A stretch of 64,000 nucleotides of DNA from AP-15 sp963795485 (GTDB taxonomy: Bacteria; Pseudomonadota; Alphaproteobacteria; ATCC43930; CGMCC-115725): positions 434,001 through 498,000 of the forward strand of contig CAWCIL010000008.1 in the NCBI GenBank assembly GCA_963795485.1. Direction: 5' to 3'. Below, one piece after another: positions 1 to 13,242 of this stretch (position 1 is its first letter; every line of letters starts with the position of its first letter). Made by a program: the position numbers and the translations under genes. The notes beneath the pieces are model-generated. The model made no database searches and had not been told where the DNA came from. It was given only the letters and a program-made list of their open reading frames with translations.

Positions 1-3000
1 CCTCGGTCGTCGGCATCGCCCGCTTTGTGATCCTCGGCGTGCTGCTGTCGCATGTGTTCAAAGGAGCGGGGCTCCTCGCCGTGGCGATCCCGGCGGCGGG
101 CGTCGCCGCCGCGGTGCTGCTGCGCGGCACGATCGAGCACCGCCGGGCGATGGTCTCGCACCGAACCGCGACGCGGGTGCAGGAGACTTTGCGCGGCCGC
201 CTCTATGACAAGATCGCCGAGTTGGGCCCGGCCTGGTTCGCCGGCGAGCGCACCGGCGGGGTCATGCTGTCGATCGTCGACGGGGTCGAGCAGCTGCAGA
301 GCTTTTTCGGCCAATACGTGCCGCAGCTATCGATCGCGGTGCTGACGCCGATCGCGATCTTCGCCTTTATCGTATGGTGGGATCTGCCGGTGGCGACGGT
401 GCTGCTGGTCGCCGCACTGGTTACCCTGGTCGCGCCGACCGCCTTCGCCCAGCTCGAGCGCCGCACCAGCCACGGACGCCAGCAGGCGCTGAAGGCCTTC
501 GGCTCGGAGTTTCTCGACGGGGTGCAGGGGTTGCCGACCCTGAAGGCGTTCGGTCAGAGCCGGGCCTTTGGCCGGCGGCTCGCCGACCGGGCACGTGAGC
601 TGTGCGACAGCACCCTGCGGGTGTTGTCGACGAGCGTCATGACCCGCGGCATCACCGATTGCGGGGTGGCGATCGGCGCCGCTGCGGCATTGGCGCTCGG
701 CGTCTGGCGGGTGTCGCACGGGCTGATGAGCATCCAGGCCTTGCTGATCGTGCTGATGGCCGGGACCGAGGTGTTCCGCCCATTGCGCGACCTGCGCATG
801 GTCTTGCACCAGGGGATGGTCGGCCAGTCGGCCGCGGCCGGGATCAACGCGCTCTTCGCCGCCGAGCCGCTGGTGCCGCCGCAGCCGTCGAATCCGCCGC
901 AGGCGAGCGCTCCGCTGGTGCCGACCATCGCTTTCGAGGATGTCCATTTCGCTTATCCGGGCGGGCGGGGCGCGGCCCATGACGGGCTCTCCTTCACCGT
1001 CGGCGCCGGCGAGAAGATCGGCATCGTCGGCCCGAGCGGCTCGGGCAAATCTTCGGTTGCGCGGTTGTTGCTGCGCCTCTTCGACCCGCAGCGGGGACGC
1101 GTGCTGATCGGCGGCCGCGATCTGAAGACGCTCGACCCCGAGGCGGTGCGCCGGATGATCGCGGTCGTCCACCAGGACACCTATCTGTTCCACGGCACGG
1201 TCGAAGAGAACCTGCGGCTGGGCAAGCCCGAGGCCGACCAGGCCGAGCTCGAAGCCGCGGCGCGCGACGCCAACGCGCTCGAATTCATCATGGCGTTGCC
1301 GCAGGGCTGGCAGACGATGATCGGCGAGCGCGGGGTCATGCTGTCGGGCGGACAGCGCCAGCGGCTGGCGATCGCCCGCGCGCTGTTGCGCGACGCGCCG
1401 ATCCTGATCCTCGACGAGGCATTGTCCTCGGTCGACGCCGAAAACGAGGCGGTGATCCAGCAGGCGATCGACCGGCTCGCTTCCGGGCGCACGACGCTCG
1501 TGCTGGCGCACCGGCTGTCGAGCGTGATCGGCGCCGACCGTATCCTGGTCCTCGACCGCGGCCATGTCGTCGAGGCGGGCCGACACGCAGAGCTGATCCG
1601 GCGCAATGGCCCGTATCGCCGGCTGATGGGGGCGCAGGCGCAAGAGCGCGAGGGCGACATGGCGCTCGCCGAGGACAGCGCCATGCCGCGAGCCCGCGGC
1701 CGAGCGCGAGCAGATCGAGCTGGCCGCCGAGACCGCGCCGGTGGAGCTGGCTGGCGCGGCGGCGTCGGTCGGCTGGGCGGCGACGCTCGGGACCCTCGTC
1801 GCGATCATCAAGCCGTGGCGGCGGCGCTTTGCGATCGTCGTCGGCGCCGGGATCACGCGGGTCGCCGCCTTTATCGGGGTTGGAGTGATCGGCGCGCTCG
1901 CCGTTGCCGCGGTCAAGACCGGAGCGCCCTTTCTTTATCTGCTTATCCTGCTGGCGCTGACCGCACCGCTCGCCGGCCTCTTGCACTGGCTCGAATCTTG
2001 GCTCGCCCACGACATCGCTTATCGCCTGCTGGCGGAAATGCGGATCGCGCTGTTCGCCAAGCTCGACGCGTTGGCGCCGGCCTACCTGATGCGCCGCCGG
2101 TCGGGCGACCTGATCGCGCTCGCCAGCCAGGACGTCGAGACCGTCGAATATTTCTTCGCCCATACCGTGGCGCCGGCCTTGGTCGCGCTCTTGGTGCCGG
2201 CGACGGTGCTCGTCGTGCTGGCCGTCGCCGCCTGGCCGATCGCGTTGGCGCTGCTGCCCTTCGTCCTTTACGCGGCGTTGGCGCCGGTGGTGACGCGAGC
2301 CCGGATCGACCGGCTCGGCGGGGAGGCGCGCGACGCGCTCGGATTGCTCGGCGCCTATGTCACCGAGACGATCCAGGGCCTCTCCGATCTGGTCGCGTTT
2401 CAGGCGGTGGCCGGAAGGCGCCGCGGCTTCATGGAATTGGTGCGCGGCTACCAGAAGATCCGGCTCGAGCTGCTGGGCGATTTGTCGGCGCAGACCGCCC
2501 GGCTCGAAACCGTGACCGGGCTGGGCGGGCTCGCGGTCGCGGTCGTCGGCGCGCGGCTCGCGGCCGAGCACCAGCTCGCCCCGACCATGCTGCCGCTGCT
2601 GATCCTGCTGGCGCTGTCGTCGTTTCTGCCGATTTCCGAGATCGCCCAGGTCAGCCGCCAGCTCGCCGACACGATCGCCTCGACCCGCCGGGTCTATGCG
2701 GTGCAGCGCGAAGCAGCCGGCGGTGGTCGACGGCCCGCTATGCCCGCCCGAGCCCGCGGGCGGCTCGGCGATCCGTTTCGAGGGGGCGAGCTTCACCTAT
2801 CCCGGGCGCGCGCCGGGCCGCATTGAGCGACATCCGGCTCGAGGTCCCGGCCGGGGCGACCCTGGCGCTGGTCGGCCCCTCGGGCGCCGGCAAGACCACG
2901 ATCGCCAACCTGCTGTTGCGCTTCTGGGACCCGAATGCCGGGCGGATTCTGATCGACGGCGTCGATCTGCGCGAGTTCGAGCTCGACCATCTGCGCCGCC

Positions 3001-3524
3001 GCGTCTCGCTCGTCTCGCAGGACACCTATCTGTTCAACGACACCCTGCGCGCCAATGTCGCGCTGGCCCGGCCCGAGGCCGACGAGGCGGCGATCCATCG
3101 CGCGCTCGAACAGGCCGCACTGGCCGAGTTTGTCGAGAGCCTGCCCGAGGGGCTCGACACCCCGGTCGGCGAGCGCGGCGTGCAATTGTCGGGCGGGCAG
3201 CGCCAGCGGGTGGCGATCGCCCGCGCTTTCCTGAAGAACGCGCCGACCCTGGTGCTCGACGAGGCGACCTCGCATCTGGACGCGGTCAGCGAGGCGCAGG
3301 TCCGCGGCGCGCTCGACGCGCTGATGCGCGACCGCACGACGATCGTCATCGCCCACCGGCTCTCGACCGTGCGCAACGCCGATCTGTTGGCGGTGCTCGA
3401 CCACGGCCGTCTGGTCGAGACCGGCAGCCACGCCGAGCTCCTCGCCCAGGGCGGCCTCTACGCCCGCCTGATCCGCCACCAGCTCGAAGGCGCCCGCCAG
3501 CCGCTGCGCGCGGTCGGGGATTAG
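1..3524 (+). CDS. Fused two-half ABC exporter, CydDC-like (5' truncated, frameshifted)
   Basis: Two complete ABC half-transporters lie in one polypeptide, each a six-helix membrane domain followed by an ATPase. The first ATPase has Walker A GPSGSGKSS near 1029 and signature LSGGQRQR near 1341; the second has GPSGAGKTT near 2873 and LSGGQRQR near 3186. The frame is open through the left edge, so the true start lies outside the window. The reading frame moves by one base near 1690, 2705 and 2815, each time in the same direction, and ends in the original frame, so no stop separates the halves. The family resembles CydD/CydC, which export thiols (cysteine, glutathione) for cytochrome bd assembly. 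The fusion of two halves is seen directly; the substrate is inferred only from similarity. No cydAB is in view. Confidence 0.75.
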   Translation, partial: SVVGIARFVILGVLLSHVFKGAGLLAVAIPAAGVAAAVLLRGTIEHRRAMVSHRTATRVQETLRGRLYDKIAELGPAWFAGERTGGVMLSIVDGVEQLQSFFGQYVPQLSIAVLTPIAIFAFIVWWDLPVATVLLVAALVTLVAPTAFAQLERRTSHGRQQALKAFGSEFLDGVQGLPTLKAFGQSRAFGRRLADRARELCDSTLRVLSTSVMTRGITDCGVAIGAAAALALGVWRVSHGLMSIQALLIVLMAGTEVFRPLRDLRMVLHQGMVGQSAAAGINALFAAEPLVPPQPSNPPQASAPLVPTIAFEDVHFAYPGGRGAAHDGLSFTVGAGEKIGIVGPSGSGKSSVARLLLRLFDPQRGRVLIGGRDLKTLDPEAVRRMIAVVHQDTYLFHGTVEENLRLGKPEADQAELEAAARDANALEFIMALPQGWQTMIGERGVMLSGGQRQRLAIARALLRDAPILILDEALSSVDAENEAVIQQAIDRLASGRTTLVLAHRLSSVIGADRILVLDRGHVVEAGRHAELIRRNGPYRRLMGAQAQEREGDMALAEDSAMPRARGRARADRAGRRDRAGGAGWRGGVGRLGGDARDPRRDHQAVAAALCDRRRRRDHAGRRLYRGWSDRRARRCRGQDRSALSLSAYPAGADRTARRPLALARILARPRHRLSPAGGNADRAVRQARRVGAGLPDAPPVGRPDRARQPGRRDRRIFLRPYRGAGLGRALGAGDGARRAGRRRLADRVGAAALRPLRGVGAGGDASPDRPARRGGARRARIARRLCHRDDPGPLRSGRVSGGGRKAPRLHGIGARLPEDPARAAGRFVGADRPARNRDRAGRARGRGRRRAARGRAPARPDHAAAADPAGAVVVSADFRDRPGQPPARRHDRLDPPGLCGAARSSRRWSTARYARPSPRAARRSVSRGRASPIPGARRAALSDIRLEVPAGATLALVGPSGAGKTTIANLLLRFWDPNAGRILIDGVDLREFELDHLRRRVSLVSQDTYLFNDTLRANVALARPEADEAAIHRALEQAALAEFVESLPEGLDTPVGERGVQLSGGQRQRVAIARAFLKNAPTLVLDEATSHLDAVSEAQVRGALDALMRDRTTIVIAHRLSTVRNADLLAVLDHGRLVETGSHAELLAQGGLYARLIRHQLEGARQPLRAVGD

Positions 3525-3558
3525 AGCCCGCGGCACGGTCTTCCGTCATTTTTCGTCA

Positions 3559-3579
3559 TGGCCGGACCTGTTCCGGCCA
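3559..3579. repeat. Palindromic intergenic repeat
   Basis: A perfect 8-bp inverted repeat (TGGCCGGA / TCCGGCCA, 5-nt loop) lies in the gap between the ABC exporter and the GST gene. The surrounding text (GTCATGGCCGGACCTG..., then GGGCGATGACGG) resembles the dispersed REP-like palindromes common in alphaproteobacterial intergenic DNA. It could also act as a transcription end for the upstream gene, but there is no T-run after it. Confidence 0.5.
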
Positions 3580-3722
3580 TCCACTCTTGCGCCGCTCATC
3601 CGAAAAGCCGTGGATCACCGGGCGATGACGGCGAATGGGATCGGTGACGGCGACCGCGCTTGCCGGCGGCTCTCGTTCGTCGTATGTTCTATGGAGACAA
3701 CCACAGCCAGCCGGAGGTGCGG

Positions 3723-4400
3723 ATGCCCGACGATCGCCGAGTGACCCTTTACCATTCGCCGAACACCCGCTCGACCGGGGCGCTGATCCTGCTCGAGGAA
3801 TTGGGCGCGCCCTACGATCTGCACGTGCTGAACATGAAGGCCGGCGAGCAGCGCCAGCCGGCTTATCTGGCGGTCAACCCGATGGGCAAGGTGCCGGCGC
3901 TGAAGCATGGCGACGCGCTCGTGACCGAGCAGGTCGCGGTCTATCTCTATCTCGCCGATCTGTTTCCCGAGGCCGGGCTGGCGCCGCCGATCGGCGACCC
4001 GCTGCGCGGCCCCTATCTGCGCTGGATGGTGTTCTACGCCGCCTCGCTTCGAGCCGGCCGTCGTCGACCGCGCCAGCCAAGCACGACCCGGCGCCGCAGA
4101 CGATGTCGCCCTATGGCGACTACGACACGATGCTCGGCACCCTGACCGCCCAGCTGCGCAAGGGACCGTACCTGCTCGGCGAGCGGTTTACCGCGGCGGA
4201 CGTGCTGTGGGGCACCGCCCTCGGCTGGACGACGATGTTCAAGCTGGTGCCCGAACTGCCGGAGATCATGACCTACGTGCAGCGCATCGGCGTCGCGGCC
4301 GGCGGCGGCCAGGGTCCGGGCCAAGGACGCCGAGCTCGCCGCCGCGCAGGAGCCGAAGGCGTTAGCCACCCGCCTCACCGCACCGGGGCGCGGCCGCTGA
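3723..4400 (+). CDS. Glutathione S-transferase family protein (frameshifted)
   Basis: The N-terminal thioredoxin-like half is intact (starts MPDDRRVTLYHSPNTRSTGA; contains NPMGKVPAL and the TEQVAVYLYLADLF helix). The C-terminal all-alpha half continues as FEPAVVD, then MSPYGDYDTML, GPYLLGERFTAADVL and finally KDAELAAAQ. These four stretches lie in successive frames, with breaks near 4050, 4070 and 4300, each explained by one extra base. The ATG at 3723 has a GGAGG site about six bases upstream. Total length, about 225 residues, is normal for the family. Glutathione conjugation or a related thiol transfer is assumed from the fold; the substrate is unknown. The 3' end overlaps the convergent transporter gene by 26 bp. 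Confidence 0.75.
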
Positions 4401-5843
4401 CTTCGGCGCCGGCGTCGGGCGACATCTTCAGGAAGAACGGCACCGACAGCAGCGAGATCATCGCCACCCCGACAAAGACCGGGTAGAAATCGGACGCCGC
4501 CAGAGCGGTGCCGCCGCGCAGCGTCAGCACCGTGTGCAGCAGCAGGGCCGCGGTGGCGACGCCGGCGGTCTGCGAGAGCTGCTGGGCCATGCTGGTCAGG
4601 CTGGTGGCGCGGCTCAGCATCGCGGGCGGCACGTCGGCATAGCTCGAGCGTGTTGATGCTGGTCATCTGCAGCGAGCGGAAAAACCCGCCGATCAGCAGC
4701 GCCACGAAAATCACCAGATGCGGCGTCGACGGCCGGAACAGGCTGTAGCCGAACAGAAACGCGGCGCTGATCACCGCGTCGCCGACCAGCACCAGGCGGA
4801 AGCCGAGCGTGCGCAGGATGCGCACCGCCGAGGTTTTCATCAGCATCGCCCCGGCGGCGCTGGCGAAGGTCAACAGCCCCGAATGCAGCGCGCTGAGCCC
4901 AAACCCGACCTGCAGCATCAAGGGCAGCAGGAACGGCAGGGCGCCCAGCCCCATGCGAAACAGAAAGCCGCCGATCGAGGCCGCCGCATAGGTCGGGATC
5001 TTTAAGAGGGCGAGATCGATGATCGGATAGTCGACCCGGTAGGCGTGGCGGACATAAAGCGCGATGCAAATTGCTCCGAGCGCCAGCAACCCGAGCACGG
5101 CCACGCCCGGCAACGCGCCGCGCCCGACATTCTCGAAACCGAAGGCGAGGCTCGCCAGCCCGAACACCGGTCAGCATGAACCCGCTGCGGTCGAGCGGCC
5201 GGCGGCCGGTCTCCTTCAAATCGAGGACCAATAGGTTGACCAGCACGATGCCCAGGACGCCGATCGGGATGTTGATGAAAAAGATCCAGCGCCACGAGGC
5301 GTAGGTGACGATCAGCCCGCCGAGCGGCGGCCCCATGACCGGCCCGATCAGCGCCGGCACGCTGACAAACGACATCGCCCGCACCAGGTCGGATTTGGGC
5401 ACGGTCCGCAGCAGGACCAGGCGTCCGACCGGGACCATCAGGGCCCCGCCCATCCCTTGCAGGATGCGGGCCGCGACCAGGGCGGATAGCGAATTCGAAA
5501 TGCCGCAGGCGATCGAGCCCAGGGTAAAGACGACGATCGCCAAGCTGAAGACGCGGCGCGCGCCGAACCGGTCCGCGGTCCAGCCGCTGATCGGGATGAA
5601 GACGGCGAGGCTCAGCAGATAACAGGTGATCGCGACGTTGAGGCGCAGCGGGCTCTCGTGCAGCGAGCGCGCGATCGTCGGCAATGCCGTCGCGATCACC
5701 GTCGAATCGAGGTTTTGCATGAACATCGCGCAGGCGACGATCAGCGGCACCAGCATTTGGCGCGACAAGCTCAGCCGCATCCGCGATCCCCGGCCGCCCG
5801 GCGGCAGGCGCTCGACAGGCTGGTCGATTTGGGACCCGGTCAT
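4375..5843 (-). CDS. MFS drug-efflux transporter, DHA2 (EmrB/QacA) type, frameshifted
   Basis: A multi-helix transporter of about 490 residues with the DHA2 hallmarks: MFMQNLDSTVIATALPTIA in helix 1, the GWTADRFGARRVF loop (motif A) and the GPVMGPPLGG stretch (motif C). The start was placed at the ATG of MTGSQIDQ, since the sequence upstream of it looks non-coding. The frame changes near 5170 (after DRSGFMLTG) and again near 4650; the last segment ends in a normal stop. The predicted role is proton-driven efflux of hydrophobic compounds across the inner membrane. It faces the GST gene tail to tail and diverges from a small lipoprotein gene and carB. Confidence 0.8.
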
Positions 5844-6028
5844 CGGGCCTCGGCGACGACGCCGGCTTGCCAGATACCCCCTGAACCGTGAAAGCTGCCG
5901 CTGGCGTTCCGGGCATTCCTCCGGTCCACCTCGCGGGAGCCGTTCGAGGGATGATGATGAGTGTCTATCATAGACAAAGGATACAGCGCGCCGCGTGCCC
6001 GCAGAAGCGCAATGGCGTCGGGGGTCGG

Positions 6029-6301
6029 TTGCGCGCATCGGCGAGAACATCCCGAAGAGCCGCCCTTGGCGCCCTGCTGCTGCCGCTGCTGCTGTTGAGC
6101 GCGTGCGACCCGGTGCAGGTCGTCGAAGGCAACGACACCCATGTCTCGATCCGCTATGACGGCATCATGAACGGCCTCGACCAGGCCAAGGCGCTGGCGC
6201 AGAAATCCTGCGCCGCCCACGGCAAAACCGCAAAATTGCGCAGGACCTACTACGAAGGGCTCGGCGCCGGCGAGCGCTTCGCCTTTTTCGACTGCGTGTG
6301 A
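6029..6301 (+). CDS. Small putative lipoprotein, unknown function
   Basis: A 90-residue protein with a short basic N-terminus (RTSRR), a leucine-rich hydrophobic stretch and a lipobox LLLSAC, followed by about 60 polar residues ending FAFFDCV. It is probably exported and lipid-anchored. The start is uncertain: a TTG at 6029 preceded by GGGGG gives the best signal peptide, but the frame is open upstream to about 5888, where in-frame ATGs also occur. The mature part (TKAxx-like NDTHVSIRYDGIMNGLDQA) is not recognised. It lies just upstream of carB on the same strand. Confidence 0.55.
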   Translation: MRASARTSRRAALGALLLPLLLLSACDPVQVVEGNDTHVSIRYDGIMNGLDQAKALAQKSCAAHGKTAKLRRTYYEGLGAGERFAFFDCV

Positions 6302-6546
6302 GACTAACCGGCAACCGGACGCGGGCGGTTGCGCGACCCCCTCCAACTGGCTAGGGATACAGCGGTGATATGCGTCGCGGCTGTCGCCGCCGCGATTATG
6401 ATCTGCCGTGGAAAATCTATCGGATCGATGATTGCACCGTCGCCAAAGCTGCCCGCGCCATCCAGTGTCGTCCCTTGGGAAAAGCCGGGATCCACTCTTC
6501 AACGTTCGCGGCGGGTCCCCGATCGTGGGCAGCCGGGCGGGGGCTG

Positions 6547-9907
<3,361 letters not shown>

Positions 9908-9963
9908 TTGCCTTGCGGCAGCGCTCCCTGCCGCGTTCGTCAACAGGATGCGAACCGTCTTCG

Positions 9964-10437
9964 ATGAACAAGATTCCGATGACGGCCGATGGCTACGATC
10001 GGCTCCGCGAAGAGCTGAAGCAGCTGAAATCCGTCGAACGGCCGGCGATCATCCGCGCCATTGCCGAGGCGCGTGAGCACGGCGATCTCGCCGAGAATGC
10101 CGAATACCAGGCGGCCCGCGACCGTCAGAGCTTTATCGAGGGCCGGGTCATGGAACTCGAGGACAAGGTTGCGCGCGCCGAGGTCATCGACGTGTCCAAG
10201 CTCTCGGGCTCGGTCATCAAATTCGGCGCGCGGGTGACGCTCGCCGACGAGGAGAACGACGAGGAGCAGACCTTTCTGATCGTTGGCGAGGACGAGGCCG
10301 ATGTCAGCCGCGGCCGGCTGTCGGTGACCTCGCCGCTCGCCCGCGCGCTGATCGGCAAGGGAAAGGGCGACAGCGTCGAGGTCGCGACCCCGCGCGGCGC
10401 CAAATCCTACGAGGTCATGACGGTAGATTTCGGCTGA
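9964..10437 (+). CDS. greA: Transcription elongation factor GreA
   Basis: A 157-residue protein, the usual length. The N-terminal coiled coil carries the conserved GDLAENAEYQAARDRQ with the acidic tip (DLAENAEY) that enters the RNA polymerase secondary channel and stimulates cleavage of backtracked RNA. The C-terminal FKBP-like domain ends with SPLARALIGKGKGDSVEV. It starts at an ATG 56 bp after carB on the same strand, a common alphaproteobacterial order suggesting co-transcription. The gene is intact. Its last 23 bp overlap the 3' end of the convergent nhaA. Confidence 0.95.
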   Translation: MNKIPMTADGYDRLREELKQLKSVERPAIIRAIAEAREHGDLAENAEYQAARDRQSFIEGRVMELEDKVARAEVIDVSKLSGSVIKFGARVTLADEENDEEQTFLIVGEDEADVSRGRLSVTSPLARALIGKGKGDSVEVATPRGAKSYEVMTVDFG

Positions 10438-11617
10438 CCGTCGATCTTGGCGGGGCAGTGCGCAGGACGAGATAGCCGCAAACCCCCGAAAGCGACGAGG
10501 CGAGGAGGACTGCGACCCGGACGTCAACGTCGTAACTTTCGGCTGGAAAGGCGAGGGTGCCGATAAACAGGCTCATCGTAAAGCCGATGCCGGTCAACAG
10601 AGCCAAGCCGTACATCTGCCGCCAATCGGCGCCTTCGGGAAGCGCGCCCAGGCCGCAGCGCACGGCCAGCCATATCGATCCGGCAATGCCGAGCTGCTTG
10701 CCGAAAAACAGGCCGAGCGCCACGCCCAATTGGATCGGGTCGAGCAAGATTGCGGCAGTCATTCCGGCAAGCCGTACCCCGGCGTTGGCGAAGGCAAAGA
10801 GCGGCAGCACGCCAAACGCCACCCAGGGATGCAGATCGTGCTCGAGGTCAGCCAGCGGCGAGGCGCCGCCACCGGCCCGCAACGGGACGGCCAGACCGAC
10901 GATAACTCCCGCGATCGTCGCATGGACGCCCGATTTCAGAACACAGACCCACAAGAAGATTCCGGCCAGCAGGTAGGGAGCCCGCCGGCTCACTCCGGCC
11001 AGGTTGAGCGCCAGCAGCACGCCGACCCCGACCGCGCCGAGCGCCAGAGCCGTCACCGACAGATCGGCCGTGTAGAACAGCGCGATGATCAGGATGGCGC
11101 CGAGATCGTCGATGATCGCGACGGCGAGCAGGAAGAGCTTGAGCGACGCCGGGACCCGCGGTCCCAGCAACGCCAAGACCCCCAGCGCAAAGGCGATATC
11201 AGTCGCGGTCGGGATCGCCCAGCCGCGCAGCGCTGCGGCATTGCCCCAATTGCACAACGCATAGATCAGCGCTGGGGCGATCATCCCGCCCAATGCGGCG
11301 AGCGCCGGCAATATGGCGTCGGACCGGCGCGACAACCCGCCTTCAAGAAGCTCGCGTTTGACCTCCAGCCCGACGAGCATGAAAAACACCGCCATCAGCC
11401 CGTCGTCGACCCATAAGAGCAGCGGCTTTTTGATGATCAGGCCGTCGATCTGAACCGCCAATGGGGTGTCCAACAGCCGGGTGTAGAGCGCGCCGAGCGG
11501 CGAGTTCGCCAAGATCAGGGCGAGGGCGGCGGCGGCGCACAGCGCAATGCCCCCGGCCGATTCGAGCTTGAGGAATTGTTGCAGCTGCGAGAGTGGGGAT
11601 GGCTTACCGCTGGGCAT
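10415..11617 (-). CDS. nhaA: Na+/H+ antiporter NhaA
   Basis: An intact 400-residue inner-membrane protein with about twelve hydrophobic segments. It has the family signatures WVDDGLMAVFFMLVGLEVKREL and PTATDIAFALGVLALLG, and the ion-binding Asp pair in LAVAIIDDLGAILIIALFY. It exchanges external protons for internal sodium, supporting pH and salt homeostasis. The initiator ATG (MPSGKPSPLSQLQQFLKLES) gives the typical cytoplasmic amphipathic start. It is convergent with greA and lies just downstream of the Lrp-type regulator on the same strand, with a 24-bp gap. Confidence 0.93.
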   Translation of the reverse strand: MPSGKPSPLSQLQQFLKLESAGGIALCAAAALALILANSPLGALYTRLLDTPLAVQIDGLIIKKPLLLWVDDGLMAVFFMLVGLEVKRELLEGGLSRRSDAILPALAALGGMIAPALIYALCNWGNAAALRGWAIPTATDIAFALGVLALLGPRVPASLKLFLLAVAIIDDLGAILIIALFYTADLSVTALALGAVGVGVLLALNLAGVSRRAPYLLAGIFLWVCVLKSGVHATIAGVIVGLAVPLRAGGGASPLADLEHDLHPWVAFGVLPLFAFANAGVRLAGMTAAILLDPIQLGVALGLFFGKQLGIAGSIWLAVRCGLGALPEGADWRQMYGLALLTGIGFTMSLFIGTLAFPAESYDVDVRVAVLLASSLSGVCGYLVLRTAPPRSTVSRNLPS

Positions 11618-11641
11618 GGATCGAACCGCCGGCCGGTCGGC

Positions 11642-12145
11642 TCAGGGCATTTCAGGGGCGGCGACGGCCGGGTCGTCGGCGATCGGGATACCGGGCTCGT
11701 CCTTCGACACGCGCAAGGTCAGCGCCGACTTGACGTGGCTGACATTGGGAGCCGAGGTCAGCTTGGCGCTGAGGAACCGCTGATAGCTGTCCCAATCGGC
11801 GGCGACGATCTTTAGGAGGAAATCGGCCTCGCCTGTCAGCATGTGCGCCTCGCGCACCTCGGGCCAAGTCGCGACCAGCTGCTCGAAAGCCTGCAGGTCG
11901 GCCTCCGCCTGGCTCGCCAGCCCGACCTGGGCGAACACCGTGATCCCATAGCCGAGCGCGTCGGGTGCCAGATCGGCGTGATAGCCGCGGATAATGCCGG
12001 CCTCTTCAAGGGCGCGCACCCGGCGCAGGCAGGGCGGCGCCGAAATGCCGGCGCGGCGCGCGAGCTCGACATTGGTCATCCGCCCCTCCGCTTGCAGGCT
12101 GCGCAAGATCCGGCGGTCGATCCGGTCCAGCCTTATCCGCCGCAT
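11642..12145 (-). CDS. Lrp/AsnC family transcriptional regulator
   Basis: A 167-residue protein with an N-terminal winged helix-turn-helix (LDRIDRRILRSLQAEGRMTN, then ELARRAGISAPPCLRRVRALEE) and a C-terminal ligand-sensing RAM/ACT-like domain (TGEADFLLKIVAADWDSYQRF). The ATG is preceded by GGAGGGGA and chosen over upstream frame extension because the family starts right at the first helix. It probably senses an amino acid. The target is unknown; nhaA lies directly downstream and the ELM1-like gene diverges across a 128-bp gap that would hold both promoters. Confidence 0.9.
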   Translation of the reverse strand: MRRIRLDRIDRRILRSLQAEGRMTNVELARRAGISAPPCLRRVRALEEAGIIRGYHADLAPDALGYGITVFAQVGLASQAEADLQAFEQLVATWPEVREAHMLTGEADFLLKIVAADWDSYQRFLSAKLTSAPNVSHVKSALTLRVSKDEPGIPIADDPAVAAPEMP

Positions 12146-12273
12146 CCGATCCCCTCCCCTCGCCTGCCGGATAATAGAAAGGGTCGGTCCAGGGCGCAAT
12201 TTTGTTGCGGCGCGCCCCGGTGCGCCCCGCGTTGCGCCTTGCCGAGAGCGGGCCATTTCCGTAAACCCGGCCG

Positions 12274-13242
12274 ATGGCGACAGATCCCTTCGGCTGGGTC
12301 CTGCACGACGGCAAAGCGGGGATGTCGAGCCAGGCGCTGGGTCTGGCCGAGGCGAGCGGTCTCGCCTTTGTCGAAAAGCGGCTCGATATCCGGTTTCCGT
12401 GGCGCTGTCTGCCGCCGCTGCTGTGGCCCGCCCCGCTCGGGGCTGCCGGCGACGCTCGCCTGGAGCCGCCCTGGCCCGATTTCGTGATCGCTTGTGGGCG
12501 CAACGCGGCGATGCCGGCGCTGGCGATCCGGCGCGCGAGCGGCGGACAGACGCTGGCGGCGCTGATCCAGGACCCCGGGGTCGGGCGCGGTGAATTCGAT
12601 CTCGCCATCGTGCCCGAGCACGACCGCCTCCGAGGGCCTCGGGTGGTGGTGACGCGGGGTGCCGTCCATCGCGTGACACAAGCCAGGCTGGCGGCCGAGC
12701 GCGGGCGCTTTCCAGACCTCGCCGCGCTGCCGCGGCCGGTCCTCGCGGTGCTGATCGGCGGCAGCAACAAGGCCTACCGGCTGACTCTTCGGCGGCTTGG
12801 CGAAATCGCCGAGGCGGTCGCGGCGTTGCTGCGCGAGCGCGGCGGCACGGCCCTGGTGACGCCGTCACGGAGAACCGGGGCGCGCGGGCTCGCGCTGCTG
12901 CAACGGCGCCTCGCCGGCCTGTCCGCGGCGATCTGGGATGGGATCTCAGAAAACCCGTACTTCGCCTATCTCGCGCTCGCCGACGCCTTTCTGATTACCG
13001 CCGATTCGGTGTCGATGATCAGCGAAGCCGCGGCCACCGGAAAACCGGTCCACATTCTCGGCCTCGACGGCGGCAACGTTAAATTCGCCCGGTTTCACCA
13101 GATCATGCGCAATGCGGGCATCACCCGTCCGTTTGTCGGCCGCGTCGAAGACTGGTCCTATCCGGCACCGGACGACACGGCGCGCGCCGGGGCTGCGTTG
13201 CGGGCATTGGTCTTGAGTCGGTGCGGCCGGGAGCGCGCATGA
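12274..13242 (+). CDS. ELM1-like (DUF1022) putative glycosyltransferase-fold protein
   Basis: A 322-residue protein matching the family related to plant mitochondrial fission factor ELM1. Seen are WVLHDGKAGMSSQALGLAEA at the start, a central VLIGGSNKAYRL and the C-terminal LADAFLITADSVSMISEAAA followed by GKPVHIL. These resemble the nucleotide-sugar site of GT-B transferases, so a sugar-transfer role at the envelope is plausible but unproven. The stop overlaps the start of the PAP2 gene (ATGA), indicating translational coupling. Confidence 0.8.
   Translation: MATDPFGWVLHDGKAGMSSQALGLAEASGLAFVEKRLDIRFPWRCLPPLLWPAPLGAAGDARLEPPWPDFVIACGRNAAMPALAIRRASGGQTLAALIQDPGVGRGEFDLAIVPEHDRLRGPRVVVTRGAVHRVTQARLAAERGRFPDLAALPRPVLAVLIGGSNKAYRLTLRRLGEIAEAVAALLRERGGTALVTPSRRTGARGLALLQRRLAGLSAAIWDGISENPYFAYLALADAFLITADSVSMISEAAATGKPVHILGLDGGNVKFARFHQIMRNAGITRPFVGRVEDWSYPAPDDTARAGAALRALVLSRCGRERA

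Noticed and set aside
327..1916. Long minus-strand frame opposite the ABC exporter
   Set aside because: It is antisense to two ATPase-domain motifs and has shadow-type Arg/His/Asp-rich composition.
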